A stretch of 58,045 nt of DNA from NCBI GenBank assembly GCA_052144935.1, contig JBKQPR010000278.1, forward strand, positions 1-58,045, read 5' to 3'. A program made the translations under genes and the position numbers. Shown in pieces: positions 27,070-35,335 of this stretch; position 1 is the stretch's first letter; every line of letters starts with the position of its first letter. Source of the DNA: JOPF133 sp052144935. GTDB taxonomy: Bacteria; Acidobacteriota; Terriglobia; Bryobacterales; Bryobacteraceae. The notes beneath the pieces are model-generated. The model ran no database searches, was not told the DNA's origin, and was given only the letters and a program-made list of their open reading frames with translations.

Positions 27070-29358
27070 CTATGCCCAAGCGTAGCCGGACTTCGCGAGC
27101 GGCATGGAACGCACCCTCTCACCGGTGGCCGTGAAAATCGCGTTGGCCACGGCGGGCAGCACCGGCGGCAGCGCCGGCTCTCCCAGACCGGTCGGCGAGA
27201 AGGTCGATTTCAAGTAATGCACTTCGATCTCCGGCGGCGCCTGGGCCATGCGCACCATAGTGTGACGGTTGTAATTGTTCTCGACCACGGCGCCCTTCTC
27301 CACGGTGATCTCCTGGCTCATCAGCTCGCTGAGCCCGTCGATGATCCCGCCCTGGACAATGTTGTCGGCGGCGCCGGGATTGATGATCTGGCCGCCCACA
27401 TCGGCGGCCACCCAGATCTTATTGACCTTCACTTTCTTGGCCGCATCGACCTTCACTTCGGCCACCTCGGCAAAATATCCCTGGTGGCTGAAATGGAAGG
27501 CCACGCCCATGGCGGTGCCCTTGGGCAGCGAGCGTTTGCCCCAGCCGCACTTCTCGGCGACCAACTGCACCACGCCCTTCATGCGGCCGGCATTCATTCC
27601 GGGAGGCCCGCCGCCACGGCCGCCGCCACGCCCTTGCGGGGCCGGAGCCGGAACCGGAGCCGGAACCGGTTCCGAAACGGCCGTTCCGGCATTCAGCAGC
27701 TCCAGGCGGAACTGTACCGGGTCCTTCCCCGCGGCGTGCGCCAGTTCGTCGATGAAAGACTGGATCACGAAGGCGAAGGCATTGCTGCTGGGCGCGCGCA
27801 AGGCGCCGGTGCGGATGCCCAACTGCTGCACCGAGGCGTGCAGCGCGTAGTTCGGGATGAAGCGCTGCGGAAACTCGGTGGGTCCCATGGCGCCCGAGGA
27901 GACAAACCGCTCTCCATCGCCGTAGCTGATGAAGTGGTTGCGCCAGGCCACCAGTTTCCCCGATGCATCGAGGCCGCCCGAGAGATACTGGAAGCCGCCG
28001 GGACGGTAGTTGTCGTGGGTCATGTCGTCTTCCCGCGACCAGAGTAACTTTACCGGAACACCGGCCTGCTTGGCGATGTAGGCCGCCTCCGCCATGTAGT
28101 CGTTGGTCAGCCGCCGGCCGAAGCCGCCGCCGCCGCGCGCCATGTGCAGAGTGATGTCCTTCTCGTCGATGCCCAGGGTTTGCGCCACCAGCCGCCGCCC
28201 TTGGCCGGGTTGCTGGCTGTTGGTCCAGATTTCCATCTTGTCATAGTGGAAATGGGCCGTGGCGCCCTGCGGCTCCAGCGGCGCGTGCGCGATGAACGGA
28301 TAGGTGTAGGCCGCCTCCACCACTTTGGCGGCGCTCTTCAGCGCGGCTTCGGCGTCGCCATCCGCGCGGATGGTGCGCTGCGGCGGCTGCTTGCTCATCT
28401 CCTCGGCCCGCTGGGCGAAGGCTTCGCTGCTCTGGCCGGCCCACCGCCCTTCGTTCCAGCTCACCTGCAGCTTTTTGCGGGCCGATTGCGCGTGCCACCA
28501 AGTCTCGCCCAGGATGACGACTCCGTTGGGCACGCCGGTCTCGCCGGGCAGCACGGTATCGGTGATGTCGGGCCGCTCCACTACGAAGGCCTGCTTCACG
28601 CCGGGCAGCTTGCGGATCTCGTCGAGATTGGCCGTCTCCACCTTGCCGCCGAACACGGGGCATTTTTCGAAGACCGCGTGCAGCATGCCCGGCACCGTCA
28701 CATCGATGGCGAACAGCGGTTTGCCGGTGACGATCGCGTGCACATCGTTCCCCGGCTGGGTGTGGCCGACGATCTTGTAGTCGGCGGGATCTTTGAGCTT
28801 CAGGTTCGCGAGCGGCGGCGCAGGCAACCTGGCCACCCTCGCAGCCAACTCGCCGTAACCCAGCGAACGGCCCGACGAGGAATGCCGGACGCTGCCGGAC
28901 GCGGTGGCGCATTCGGTCTCGGGCACTTTCCAGGTTTCGGCCGCGGCGGTGATGAAGAGCGCGCGTCCGGCCGCGCCCACCTGCCGCATGGGAGTCCAGT
29001 TGTTGGGCGTGGCTGTCGAGCCGCCGGCGCTTTGTCCGGAGTACCTGGTGTCGTCGAAGTCGGCCTGCTCGATCCGGACGTTCTTCCAATCGACGTCCAG
29101 TTCCTCGGCGATCAACATGGGCAACATGGTCTTGACGCCCTGGCCGACCTCCGGGTTCTTGGCGATGATGGTGACCGTGCCATCTTCGGCGATGCGGATG
29201 TAGTTGTGCGGATCGGGAGGCGCGGCGGGCGGTCCACCGCGGCCCTGCGCGGATGCCGGGGGTTCGGTGTACAGGCCGAGCAGCACGCCTCCACCTGCCA
29301 GCGCGCCGATCTTCAAAAAGGAGCGGCGTTCCATGGGGACTTTCTCTGTGCTCTTCAT
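27070..29358 (-). CDS. Molybdenum hydroxylase large subunit (xanthine dehydrogenase/IorB family)
   Basis: 762 residues from the ATG at 29358, preceded by GAGGAG. Tat signal MERRSFLKIGALAGG, then the aldehyde oxidase/xanthine dehydrogenase molybdopterin-binding domains: AKNPEVGQGVKTMLPMLIAE, ARGGGGFGRRL, IRTGALRAPSSNAFAF and the C-terminal STFSPTGLGEPALPP with the active-site glutamate. The two-gene form with the 2Fe-2S subunit upstream matches isoquinoline 1-oxidoreductase or other periplasmic aldehyde/aromatic dehydrogenases. A low-complexity insert (repeated PAPVPAP, then RGGG runs, around 27590-27670) is unusual. Substrate unknown. Confidence 0.9.
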   Translation of the reverse strand: MKSTEKVPMERRSFLKIGALAGGGVLLGLYTEPPASAQGRGGPPAAPPDPHNYIRIAEDGTVTIIAKNPEVGQGVKTMLPMLIAEELDVDWKNVRIEQADFDDTRYSGQSAGGSTATPNNWTPMRQVGAAGRALFITAAAETWKVPETECATASGSVRHSSSGRSLGYGELAARVARLPAPPLANLKLKDPADYKIVGHTQPGNDVHAIVTGKPLFAIDVTVPGMLHAVFEKCPVFGGKVETANLDEIRKLPGVKQAFVVERPDITDTVLPGETGVPNGVVILGETWWHAQSARKKLQVSWNEGRWAGQSSEAFAQRAEEMSKQPPQRTIRADGDAEAALKSAAKVVEAAYTYPFIAHAPLEPQGATAHFHYDKMEIWTNSQQPGQGRRLVAQTLGIDEKDITLHMARGGGGFGRRLTNDYMAEAAYIAKQAGVPVKLLWSREDDMTHDNYRPGGFQYLSGGLDASGKLVAWRNHFISYGDGERFVSSGAMGPTEFPQRFIPNYALHASVQQLGIRTGALRAPSSNAFAFVIQSFIDELAHAAGKDPVQFRLELLNAGTAVSEPVPAPVPAPAPQGRGGGRGGGPPGMNAGRMKGVVQLVAEKCGWGKRSLPKGTAMGVAFHFSHQGYFAEVAEVKVDAAKKVKVNKIWVAADVGGQIINPGAADNIVQGGIIDGLSELMSQEITVEKGAVVENNYNRHTMVRMAQAPPEIEVHYLKSTFSPTGLGEPALPPVLPAVANAIFTATGERVRSMPLAKSGYAWA

Positions 29359-29369
29359 GGGTGGCTCCT

Positions 29370-29870
29370 CTACTCCTGGTTGCCCGCGGCCGGCGCGGTT
29401 CTGGCCGGGCGGCTGCCCGCCAATTTGGCGGCTTTGTGGACGGCCGCGCGGATGCGCAAATAAGTTCCGCAGCGGCACAAGTTGCCGTTCATGGCGGAAT
29501 CGATATCTTTGTCGGTGGGCTTGGGAGTCTTGGCCAGCAGGGCCGCCGCGGACATCATCTGGCCGCCCTGGCAGTAGCCGCACTGCGGCACGTCGATTTC
29601 CTGCCAGGCGAGCTGCACCGGGTGCGTGCCATCGGGCGAGAGGCCTTCCAGCGTGGTGATCGTCTTCGCCCCCACCGCCGAAACGGGTGTGAGACAGGCG
29701 CGGACGGGCTGGCCGCCGAGGTGCACCGTGCAAGCTCCGCATTGCCCGATGCCGCACCCGTATTTAGTGGCTTGGAGATCGAGCAGATCGCGGAGCACCC
29801 ACAACAGGGGCATATCGGCCGGCGCATCGACCGAGCTGATATGCCCGTTCACACTGAGTTTGAAGGCCAT
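29370..29870 (-). CDS. 2Fe-2S subunit of molybdenum hydroxylase (IorA-like)
   Basis: 166 residues. The plant-type ferredoxin domain has YGCGIGQCGACTVHL and a downstream cysteine (VRAC); the helical second domain has CGYCQGGQMM and NLCRCGTY, giving two 2Fe-2S clusters. It lacks an export signal and is probably carried through Tat with the large subunit, 11 bases downstream. The tail adds an Ala/Pro-rich extension. Confidence 0.92.
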   Translation of the reverse strand: MAFKLSVNGHISSVDAPADMPLLWVLRDLLDLQATKYGCGIGQCGACTVHLGGQPVRACLTPVSAVGAKTITTLEGLSPDGTHPVQLAWQEIDVPQCGYCQGGQMMSAAALLAKTPKPTDKDIDSAMNGNLCRCGTYLRIRAAVHKAAKLAGSRPARTAPAAGNQE

Positions 29871-29897
29871 TGGGTTCCCTCCTGCTATGGTTTCATC

Positions 29898-30005
29898 TTA
29901 TCCCATCGGAGGGGTGGGGCGTGGGCTGTTCTTCTGTTCCACAAAGCCGGTCGCCACCTTGCCGTTCACGGTGATCACGATGTGGTTCCCCTGCGCGCTC
30001 CCGTC
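29898..30005 (-). pseudogene. Short DUF1080 relic
   Basis: About 36 codons between in-frame stops read DGSAQGNHIVITVNGKVATG then FVEQKN, a match to the C-terminal strands of DUF1080 proteins (typically a GNHIV...LNG pattern). Too short to be a gene. It sits in the 369-base gap 29871-30239, which also has two AAACCGTAT repeats ten bases apart (30105-30113, 30115-30123) and nothing else recognisable. Confidence 0.45.
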
Positions 30006-30239
30006 CTAAGTTAATTTTGAGTCGTCCCTTAATGGGAAGGGCGTGCGCGCCATCACCCCATTCACGCCGCCGATAACCAGTTAGGAGGTCCAGCGGTCTC
30101 TATAAAACCGTATTAAACCGTATAACCGGCTTTGGGCGACACCTGCCCCGAGAGGGCCAGTGCCGTTGCGGCTAATATAACCAAACCACTGGTGCTCTTG
30201 TTCGCTTGGTGAACCTCAGGCTTGCACACACCAAAAGTG

Positions 30240-30683
30240 TTACTTGAGTTTCAACGCCTCGCTGACCTGAGCCTCCGCCACTTTCGCTTCATTCGCTACG
30301 GCTGTGTCGCGCTCGGCCGCCTGCGCCAGCGATTCCGGGGAAGGGAAGGCTGGTAGCACGGCATCAATGTCTTGCGCTCCTACAGCTCGCGGAAATCTTG
30401 GTAGGCGGCGCAGCTCTTGTCGCCGTATCGGGTGTCCACCGTGTCCTTGGCCTGCTGGCGGAACTGTTCCCGGACGTCGCAGACGGCCACCATCCGGATG
30501 TCGTCGTTGTTCATCCACTGCCGCATGTTGCCGCCGCCTTGCGATCCCACCCCGATCGCGCCAAAGGTGAGGCGGTCGCTAGGTGGGGTCCACCCGGCCC
30601 CCAGCACACGCCGGGGTAGATCATGGGAAAGCCTAGGACCGCCGACGCACTGGCGTGTCCTTCACGAATTCACGCCTTTTCAT
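30240..30683 (-). pseudogene. N-terminal relic of a Tat-exported Gfo/Idh/MocA oxidoreductase
   Basis: The reading starts MKRREFVKDT (30683), a Tat-type leader, then jumps frame through FPMIYP and continues PSDRLTFGAIGVGSQGGGNM, the NAD(P)-binding fold, and VAVCDVREQFRQQAKDTVD. A stop after QDFREL is followed in another frame by DIDAVLPAF and an unrelated tail ending VSEALKLK. At least three frame breaks occur and the catalytic domain is missing. Such genes often sit with DUF1080 genes in keto-glycoside pathways, consistent with the relic at 29898. Confidence 0.7.
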
Positions 30684-30766
30684 CCTGTACACCTTTCTTC
30701 TTTTCTCTCCGCAAATCTTCTTTCCGCGCAAGGCCCGAGCCGGGGATGGACCTGAAACAGGCATCT

Positions 30767-33571
30767 CTACCCTCGGCCGCCGCGCCCTCGACCGCCGGTG
30801 GGCGCTGGCGGCAGCTCCGCGGGGAGTTGATCCTTGCACAACTCCAGAACCTGGATAGCCGTGAGCGAGTTTTGCGCCGTGCTGTTGGTGGAGACGCCGG
30901 GGGCCTCGTCGATGGGGTTCATTACGTCGGGGCCCGCCACGTGCTGGGTGGCATACGGCCCGCCGGGCAGACGCCGGAAACCGCCTCCGCCGGCCCCGAG
31001 CTGGGCCACGGCGCGGGCAATGAAGGCCGTGTTGCGGGTTTTCGAGTAGGCGTAAGCCGCCAACCGTCCCACGCCGGCGTAGGCGCCGTCGCTGCCCTCC
31101 GCCCCGGTCGTCACGTCCCTGGCGGCCACGTCTTTGGGAGCGCCGGTCAAGCGGCAGTATTGCAGGAAGGCCTTTTGCCATCCGGCGTGGTCGATCAACT
31201 GGTTCAGCTCGAAGGCCACTTCGGCGCCGCCCTGAATCACCTGCAAGTTGTAGACGCCGAAACCATCCGGGACCAGCGGGTAAAGCATCCCGGTCTTGGG
31301 ATCGTAGCCGTACAGCGTATTCGGCCCGGTCATGAAGCCGTAGGGCATCTTGGCGATCGAATCCATCCCCACGAGGATTTTGTCGCGGTACTTAGTGTTG
31401 CCGGTGCGCTCCCACTCGGTCATCCAGTTGCCGGCGCACGCCAGCCAGTCCGGGCCGCCGCGGATGCGCGCCGGATACGGGATCGGCCCGGTCCGCGGCG
31501 AGGCCAGGCGCATGGGATCGAGTTCGGTGTATTTGCCGTCCACGTCCACCACGTCGCGCATGATGTCGCCGGTGCGCTCGTCGGTGGTGAGGTAGTAATG
31601 AAAGCGGCGGAAGGCCGCCTGGCTGATGCGCGCCTCCTTGGCGCCGCAGCCCCAATGGCGTACGTTATGGCGCGATCCCAGCCCGGCGAACCGGCCCGAA
31701 TGGTAGGTGTCCACTTCGCTGGTATGCCGCGTCATGGCTTCCGCCATGCGGAAGATATCGGCGCGCCCGGTGCGCAGGAAGCTGTACCAGAGCCACATGT
31801 CGGTGCCCAGCTCGGTGTTGTCCCAGGCGTAGCCGCCGATATCGTAACGCCACGTGTGGCGCGCGGGATCCTGCGCGTGCATCACGTCTCCGTAGTCCCA
31901 AAATCCGTACCAGTGGCGTTGCTCGACTTCCTTCCGGTAAAGTTCCACCGCACCATCGAGCTGGTCTTCCACCGCGCGCTTCAGCGCCGTGGAGCGGTCC
32001 GGCAGGCTCCACGGGCCGAAGGCCGAAACCGTGTGATAGTGCTGGGGCGTGCACACCAGGAGCGGTGGCTCGGCGTTCGTGCGGGCCTGCCTGGTGGTGT
32101 CCTCTTTGGCCGGGACACTGGCGCTGGGGTACAGCGTCAGCTCGCTGGTGCGGCCAATCCCGTTAGCGGTACTGAAGCCCGGCTGGACGTCCTCGTAGCT
32201 GGCCTCCAGGGTGTGATTCCTGGTGTCGTAGTGGCGCAGGTCCATCGCCGGCGCGTCGGGCGACCACAGCCACACACGCAGGTCGGCGGCGTCCTGGGTG
32301 GCGTTCAGCACTTCCAGCGAGGCCGGGTGCGACTGCCAGAAGTTCTTCACCGCCACCGCCAGCCCGCCGCTTACGTCGCCCGTGAAGACCAGCCCCGACG
32401 CGCGTTTCCCCGCGCCGGCGAACAGCCAGCAGCTCTGCGGATTGGTGCGTTTCTGAATCTGGAAACCGTCGGCGGTGGGCTGCACCAGTTTGAAGGAATC
32501 CCACACGGCCCAGTTATTCAGCAGGAACTGCCCCTGCTGGTTGAACTGTTCCTTGTTGGGTACGCGCTGGCCGGCAAGCTGAAGGGCATACATCTCTCCA
32601 CCCGGAGGACCGCCAGGACCGGGCCCCGCGCCACGCCCGCCGGGTGCGGCCGCCGCGGCGCCGGGCGTGGCCAGGCCGCGGGCGCCAGTCAAGGGCTCCA
32701 ACGGCTCGGACCACAGCCCCTCGCCTTCCGCGGAAAAGCGAACGTGCCGGTTGTGAATCTGCTCGCGCATCGGCACCTGGAAAACCACACCCAGCCCCCG
32801 GATAAAGTCCTTCTCCTGGTCGCCATCGAAAACGATGCTGTGCACCATCCGCACCGCCGCCTGGCCGCCGTAGAAGTAAAGCCGGACTGTGAACGGCAGC
32901 CATTCCCGATTGCCCTTCTCCGCCTTGTGCGCGCCTTCGATCTTCACCACGGCGCGCACCGGGCCGGTCTGCTCCGCCGTGACCTGCTTGATGGTGCTCC
33001 CGAAATGCTCCAGGCGAACGAGATCCGGATCCGAGTGGTCTTCCAGCGTGCACACCAGGCGCCCCTGGCGCGCCACCACGCGGCCTTCTATGGTCATTGA
33101 GTCGATCAGCGCGGGGCCCTGGCGCGGAAGGCGGCACTGCAACCTGCCCGTGTCGATATCGATGGCATTCGCGCTCTGCCGCACCGTTACTGCCGTGCCG
33201 CCCACCGTGCCCCCGGAGGGCCCCGGCGCAACGCGAAACGGTCCAGCGGCGCCCGCGCTCGCCACGGTCGCGAAACCGCTCCACTTCAACGAGCCGTCGG
33301 GCCAGTAGGCCAGCGGCCAGGCCTGCAACGGAAGCGCTTTGCCATCGGTGCCGGTCAGCGTGAAAGACTGGTCCTTGCGCACCGCGCCGCGCGCCCACGG
33401 CACGCCCCAACTGATCCCGCCCTCCGCCAGCGGCGATGTCCCGCCCAGCCAACCAACGGAAACCGGGCCGGACTGGCCCGCGGGTGAACTCTGGGCCGCC
33501 GCCACGCGGCGCGCGGCCAACTCCAGACCGGTAACCGCCGATGTCGAGAGAAATGTTCTGCGTCGCATCAT
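30767..33571 (-). CDS. Exo-rhamnogalacturonan lyase-like protein (PcRGLX/YetA, PL26-type)
   Basis: 934 residues with an N-terminal Tat leader (MMRRRTFLSTSAVTGLELAA). The N-terminal RIFT-barrel region (about 40-280: SPLAEGGISWGVPWARGAV, WPDGSLKWSGF) and the central (alpha/alpha) toroid (HWYGFWDYGDVMH, WDNTELGTDMWLWYSFLRTG, HNVRHWGCGAKE) match the PcRGLX/YetA architecture. Expected to remove sugar units from rhamnogalacturonan outside the cytoplasm. A Gly/Pro/Arg-rich insert lies near residues 300-320 and the tail is RGRGGRG. Substrate assignment is by family only. Confidence 0.82.
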   Translation of the reverse strand: MMRRRTFLSTSAVTGLELAARRVAAAQSSPAGQSGPVSVGWLGGTSPLAEGGISWGVPWARGAVRKDQSFTLTGTDGKALPLQAWPLAYWPDGSLKWSGFATVASAGAAGPFRVAPGPSGGTVGGTAVTVRQSANAIDIDTGRLQCRLPRQGPALIDSMTIEGRVVARQGRLVCTLEDHSDPDLVRLEHFGSTIKQVTAEQTGPVRAVVKIEGAHKAEKGNREWLPFTVRLYFYGGQAAVRMVHSIVFDGDQEKDFIRGLGVVFQVPMREQIHNRHVRFSAEGEGLWSEPLEPLTGARGLATPGAAAAAPGGRGAGPGPGGPPGGEMYALQLAGQRVPNKEQFNQQGQFLLNNWAVWDSFKLVQPTADGFQIQKRTNPQSCWLFAGAGKRASGLVFTGDVSGGLAVAVKNFWQSHPASLEVLNATQDAADLRVWLWSPDAPAMDLRHYDTRNHTLEASYEDVQPGFSTANGIGRTSELTLYPSASVPAKEDTTRQARTNAEPPLLVCTPQHYHTVSAFGPWSLPDRSTALKRAVEDQLDGAVELYRKEVEQRHWYGFWDYGDVMHAQDPARHTWRYDIGGYAWDNTELGTDMWLWYSFLRTGRADIFRMAEAMTRHTSEVDTYHSGRFAGLGSRHNVRHWGCGAKEARISQAAFRRFHYYLTTDERTGDIMRDVVDVDGKYTELDPMRLASPRTGPIPYPARIRGGPDWLACAGNWMTEWERTGNTKYRDKILVGMDSIAKMPYGFMTGPNTLYGYDPKTGMLYPLVPDGFGVYNLQVIQGGAEVAFELNQLIDHAGWQKAFLQYCRLTGAPKDVAARDVTTGAEGSDGAYAGVGRLAAYAYSKTRNTAFIARAVAQLGAGGGGFRRLPGGPYATQHVAGPDVMNPIDEAPGVSTNSTAQNSLTAIQVLELCKDQLPAELPPAPTGGRGRGGRG

Positions 33572-33637
33572 ACTCCTCTTACATTCTTACCGCAATTTGT
33601 CGCGCGGGCTCGGCCAGCGTCGCTTCGCTCCGACGGT

Positions 33638-33700
33638 AATCGGCATCACTCGGAATGGTGATCGCCATCAAATCGGAAGAGTGATCGGCATCGCCGGAAT
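33638..33700. repeat. Three imperfect direct repeats, IS-end-like
   Basis: AATCGGCATCACTCGGAAT (33638-33656), TGATCGCCATCAAATCGGAA (33659-33678) and TGATCGGCATCGCCGGAAT (33682-33700) share the pattern ATCGNCATCNN(N)CGGAA at about 21-base spacing. Multiple short repeats like this are typical of IS21-family ends. No transposase remains. A second pair, ACACTNTCAGTACANTTTT, lies at 33742-33760 and 33770-33788. Confidence 0.45.
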
Positions 33701-33747
33701 ACGCACCAATCGAAGCCATCGTTCGTATATTTCATCTGGGTACACTT

Positions 33748-34044
33748 TCAGTACACTTTTGGCGCAGGCACACTCTCAGTACAGTTTTTCGCTTCGTCGT
33801 TCGGCAGAAGCCGTCTTGGCTCCACGCCTAAGAGATTACCGAGAGCCACTCGCGTGCAGGACCTGACGACGCCCGTTCCGCACCTGAAAGGCCTGCCTTC
33901 GTCGATTCCTGCCTTCTCTGCAAGCTGGTTTAGCCACCAGCCTTGCACTTCGGCCGCAGGAAAATCAGGGTTTGACATGAGGAGATCGAACACATTGTTT
34001 AAAGCCGCTTGCCGCGCCTTTTGCGGTGCGATCTCCCGGCGCAT
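33748..34044 (-). CDS. Small hypothetical protein with atypical codon use
   Basis: 98 residues from the ATG at 34044. Composition is protein-like (helical ALNNVFDLLMSNPDFPAAEV, QGWWLNQLAEKAGIDEG), with no recognised family. Many codons end in A or T, unlike the GC-rich third positions of neighbours, which suggests transfer or non-coding status. The last codons overlap the repeat pair at 33742-33788. No ribosome-binding site is evident. It lies in a 710-base region (33572-34281) without other coding genes. Confidence 0.4.
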   Translation of the reverse strand: MRREIAPQKARQAALNNVFDLLMSNPDFPAAEVQGWWLNQLAEKAGIDEGRPFRCGTGVVRSCTRVALGNLLGVEPRRLLPNDEAKNCTESVPAPKVY

Positions 34045-34061
34045 GAATTGACAACGGCCCC

Positions 34062-34145
34062 CTTGCACCCGGCAAGATGAAGGGCTTACGGTGAGGGTGC
34101 CAACGCTTCATCGAAGAGCCCGGCCATCCTGCCGGGCTCTTTTTT
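34062..34145 (+). ncRNA. Candidate structured small RNA ending in an intrinsic terminator
   Basis: Three successive stems: CTTGC/GCAAG (34062-34066 with 34072-34076), GATGAAG/CTTCATC (34076-34082 with 34106-34112) and the terminator stem at 34115-34140. The first loop (ACCC, 34067-34070) can pair with GGGT at 34095-34098 inside the second loop, and the longer GCACCC/GGGTGC pairing (34065-34070 with 34095-34100) would form an H-type pseudoknot that excludes the first stem. A TTGACA at 33972 could be a distant -35, but no good -10 was found. It could be a leader of the isomerase gene at 34282 or a free RNA. No known family was recognised. Confidence 0.4.
34115..34145 (+). terminator. Strong Rho-independent terminator
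   Basis: AGAGCCCGGC (34115-34124) and GCCGGGCTCT (34131-34140) form a perfect 10-bp stem with a CATCCT loop, followed by a T run to 34145. It is the clearest terminator in the window, yet no plus-strand coding gene lies upstream of it, which implies an upstream non-coding transcript or attenuation before 34282. Confidence 0.85.
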
Positions 34146-34281
34146 CAGGGACTATTTTGGCGGGGTGGCACGATCCTCGGAGACTTCCGCGCGAGCCTTG
34201 GAAAACATCGCAGATTGCAATCAACGCAACTTTTAGGACACTACCCACCCGCCCCACATTGGCTGCGTTACCATCGTAGTC

Positions 34282-35205
34282 GTGCAACGACGGACCTTTC
34301 TGGCTCTCGCCGCGCTGGCCGCACGGGCCCCAAGGGCACTCCACGCCACCGCCCGCGGTATGCAATTGCACTTGAGCTGCAGCGCGCTTGGCATCCAGGC
34401 TTCCCAGCGCGAAGCCATCGACTTGGCCGCCGCCCACGGCTTCGACGCCGTGGATGCCGACGGGAAGTACCTCAACACGCTCCCGGAAACCGCGCTGGGA
34501 GAGCTTTCCGGCTACATGCGGGAGAAGAAGATCGTGTGGGCCATGGCCGGACTGCCGGTGGAATTCCGGCGCGATGAGGCCGCCTTTTCCTCCAGCCTGG
34601 CGCAATTTCCGGCCTACGCCCGCGGCTTGCGGCGCGCCGGCGTGGGCAAGGTGACCAGCTACGTGCTGCCGCGCAGCGACTCGCTCACCTATCTCGCCAA
34701 TTTCAAGCTGCACGTCACCCGTTTGCGCGAAATCGCCCGCGTGCTGGGCGACGCGGAGATTCGTTTCGGCATCGAGTACGTGGCCCCCAAAACGTTGTGG
34801 GCCTCCGGCCGGTACCCCTTCCTGCACACTATCGCTGAAGCCCGCGATCTGATCGCGGAGATCAACCGGCCCAACGTCGGGCTGGTGCTGGATAGCTGGC
34901 ACTGGTACCATGCCGGCGACACCGCCGCCGAGATTGCCGCGCTCCCCGCGGACGGCGTCGTCTCGGTGGACCTGAACGATGCTCCGGCGGGTGTGCCCAA
35001 GGACCAGATGGTGGACAACCACCGCGAGCTGCCCGCGGCCACTGGAGTGATCGATATCCGAGCCTTCCTCGGCGCGCTGGAAGCCATTGGCTTCCATGGA
35101 CCCATCCGCGCCGAACCCTTTAACGAGGCGGTGCGCAAAATGCCGCCCCAGGAGGCTGCCGCAGCCGCGGCCGCAGCCCTGCGCAAGGCGCTCGGCGGCG
35201 CGTGA
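34282..35205 (+). CDS. Sugar phosphate isomerase/epimerase-like TIM-barrel protein
   Basis: 307 residues from a GTG start; an N-terminal Tat-like leader (QRRTFLALAALAARAP) indicates export. The xylose isomerase-like barrel shows metal-ligand positions FGIEYVAPK, GLVLDSWHWYHAGD and IRAEPFNE. Related proteins act as hydroxypyruvate isomerases or keto-sugar epimerases; the substrate is not known. The strong terminator at 34115-34145 lies 137 bases upstream. Confidence 0.85.
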   Translation: MQRRTFLALAALAARAPRALHATARGMQLHLSCSALGIQASQREAIDLAAAHGFDAVDADGKYLNTLPETALGELSGYMREKKIVWAMAGLPVEFRRDEAAFSSSLAQFPAYARGLRRAGVGKVTSYVLPRSDSLTYLANFKLHVTRLREIARVLGDAEIRFGIEYVAPKTLWASGRYPFLHTIAEARDLIAEINRPNVGLVLDSWHWYHAGDTAAEIAALPADGVVSVDLNDAPAGVPKDQMVDNHRELPAATGVIDIRAFLGALEAIGFHGPIRAEPFNEAVRKMPPQEAAAAAAAALRKALGGA

Positions 35206-35335
35206 AATCCCCGCACACCGTGTATCCGCGATGGCCCGCTTTTCGCTGTAACCGCGTTTCCGGCAACCACGTTACAATGGATGCACATAGTTTCTGAGTG
35301 GTGTGCCGTGCCACGCCCGCTCGACTTTTTTGGAG

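Noticed and set aside
27070..29757. 895-residue version of the Mo-hydroxylase starting at 29757
   Set aside because: The extra N-terminal part lies opposite the 2Fe-2S subunit gene; the Tat leader and GAGGAG site place the start at 29358.
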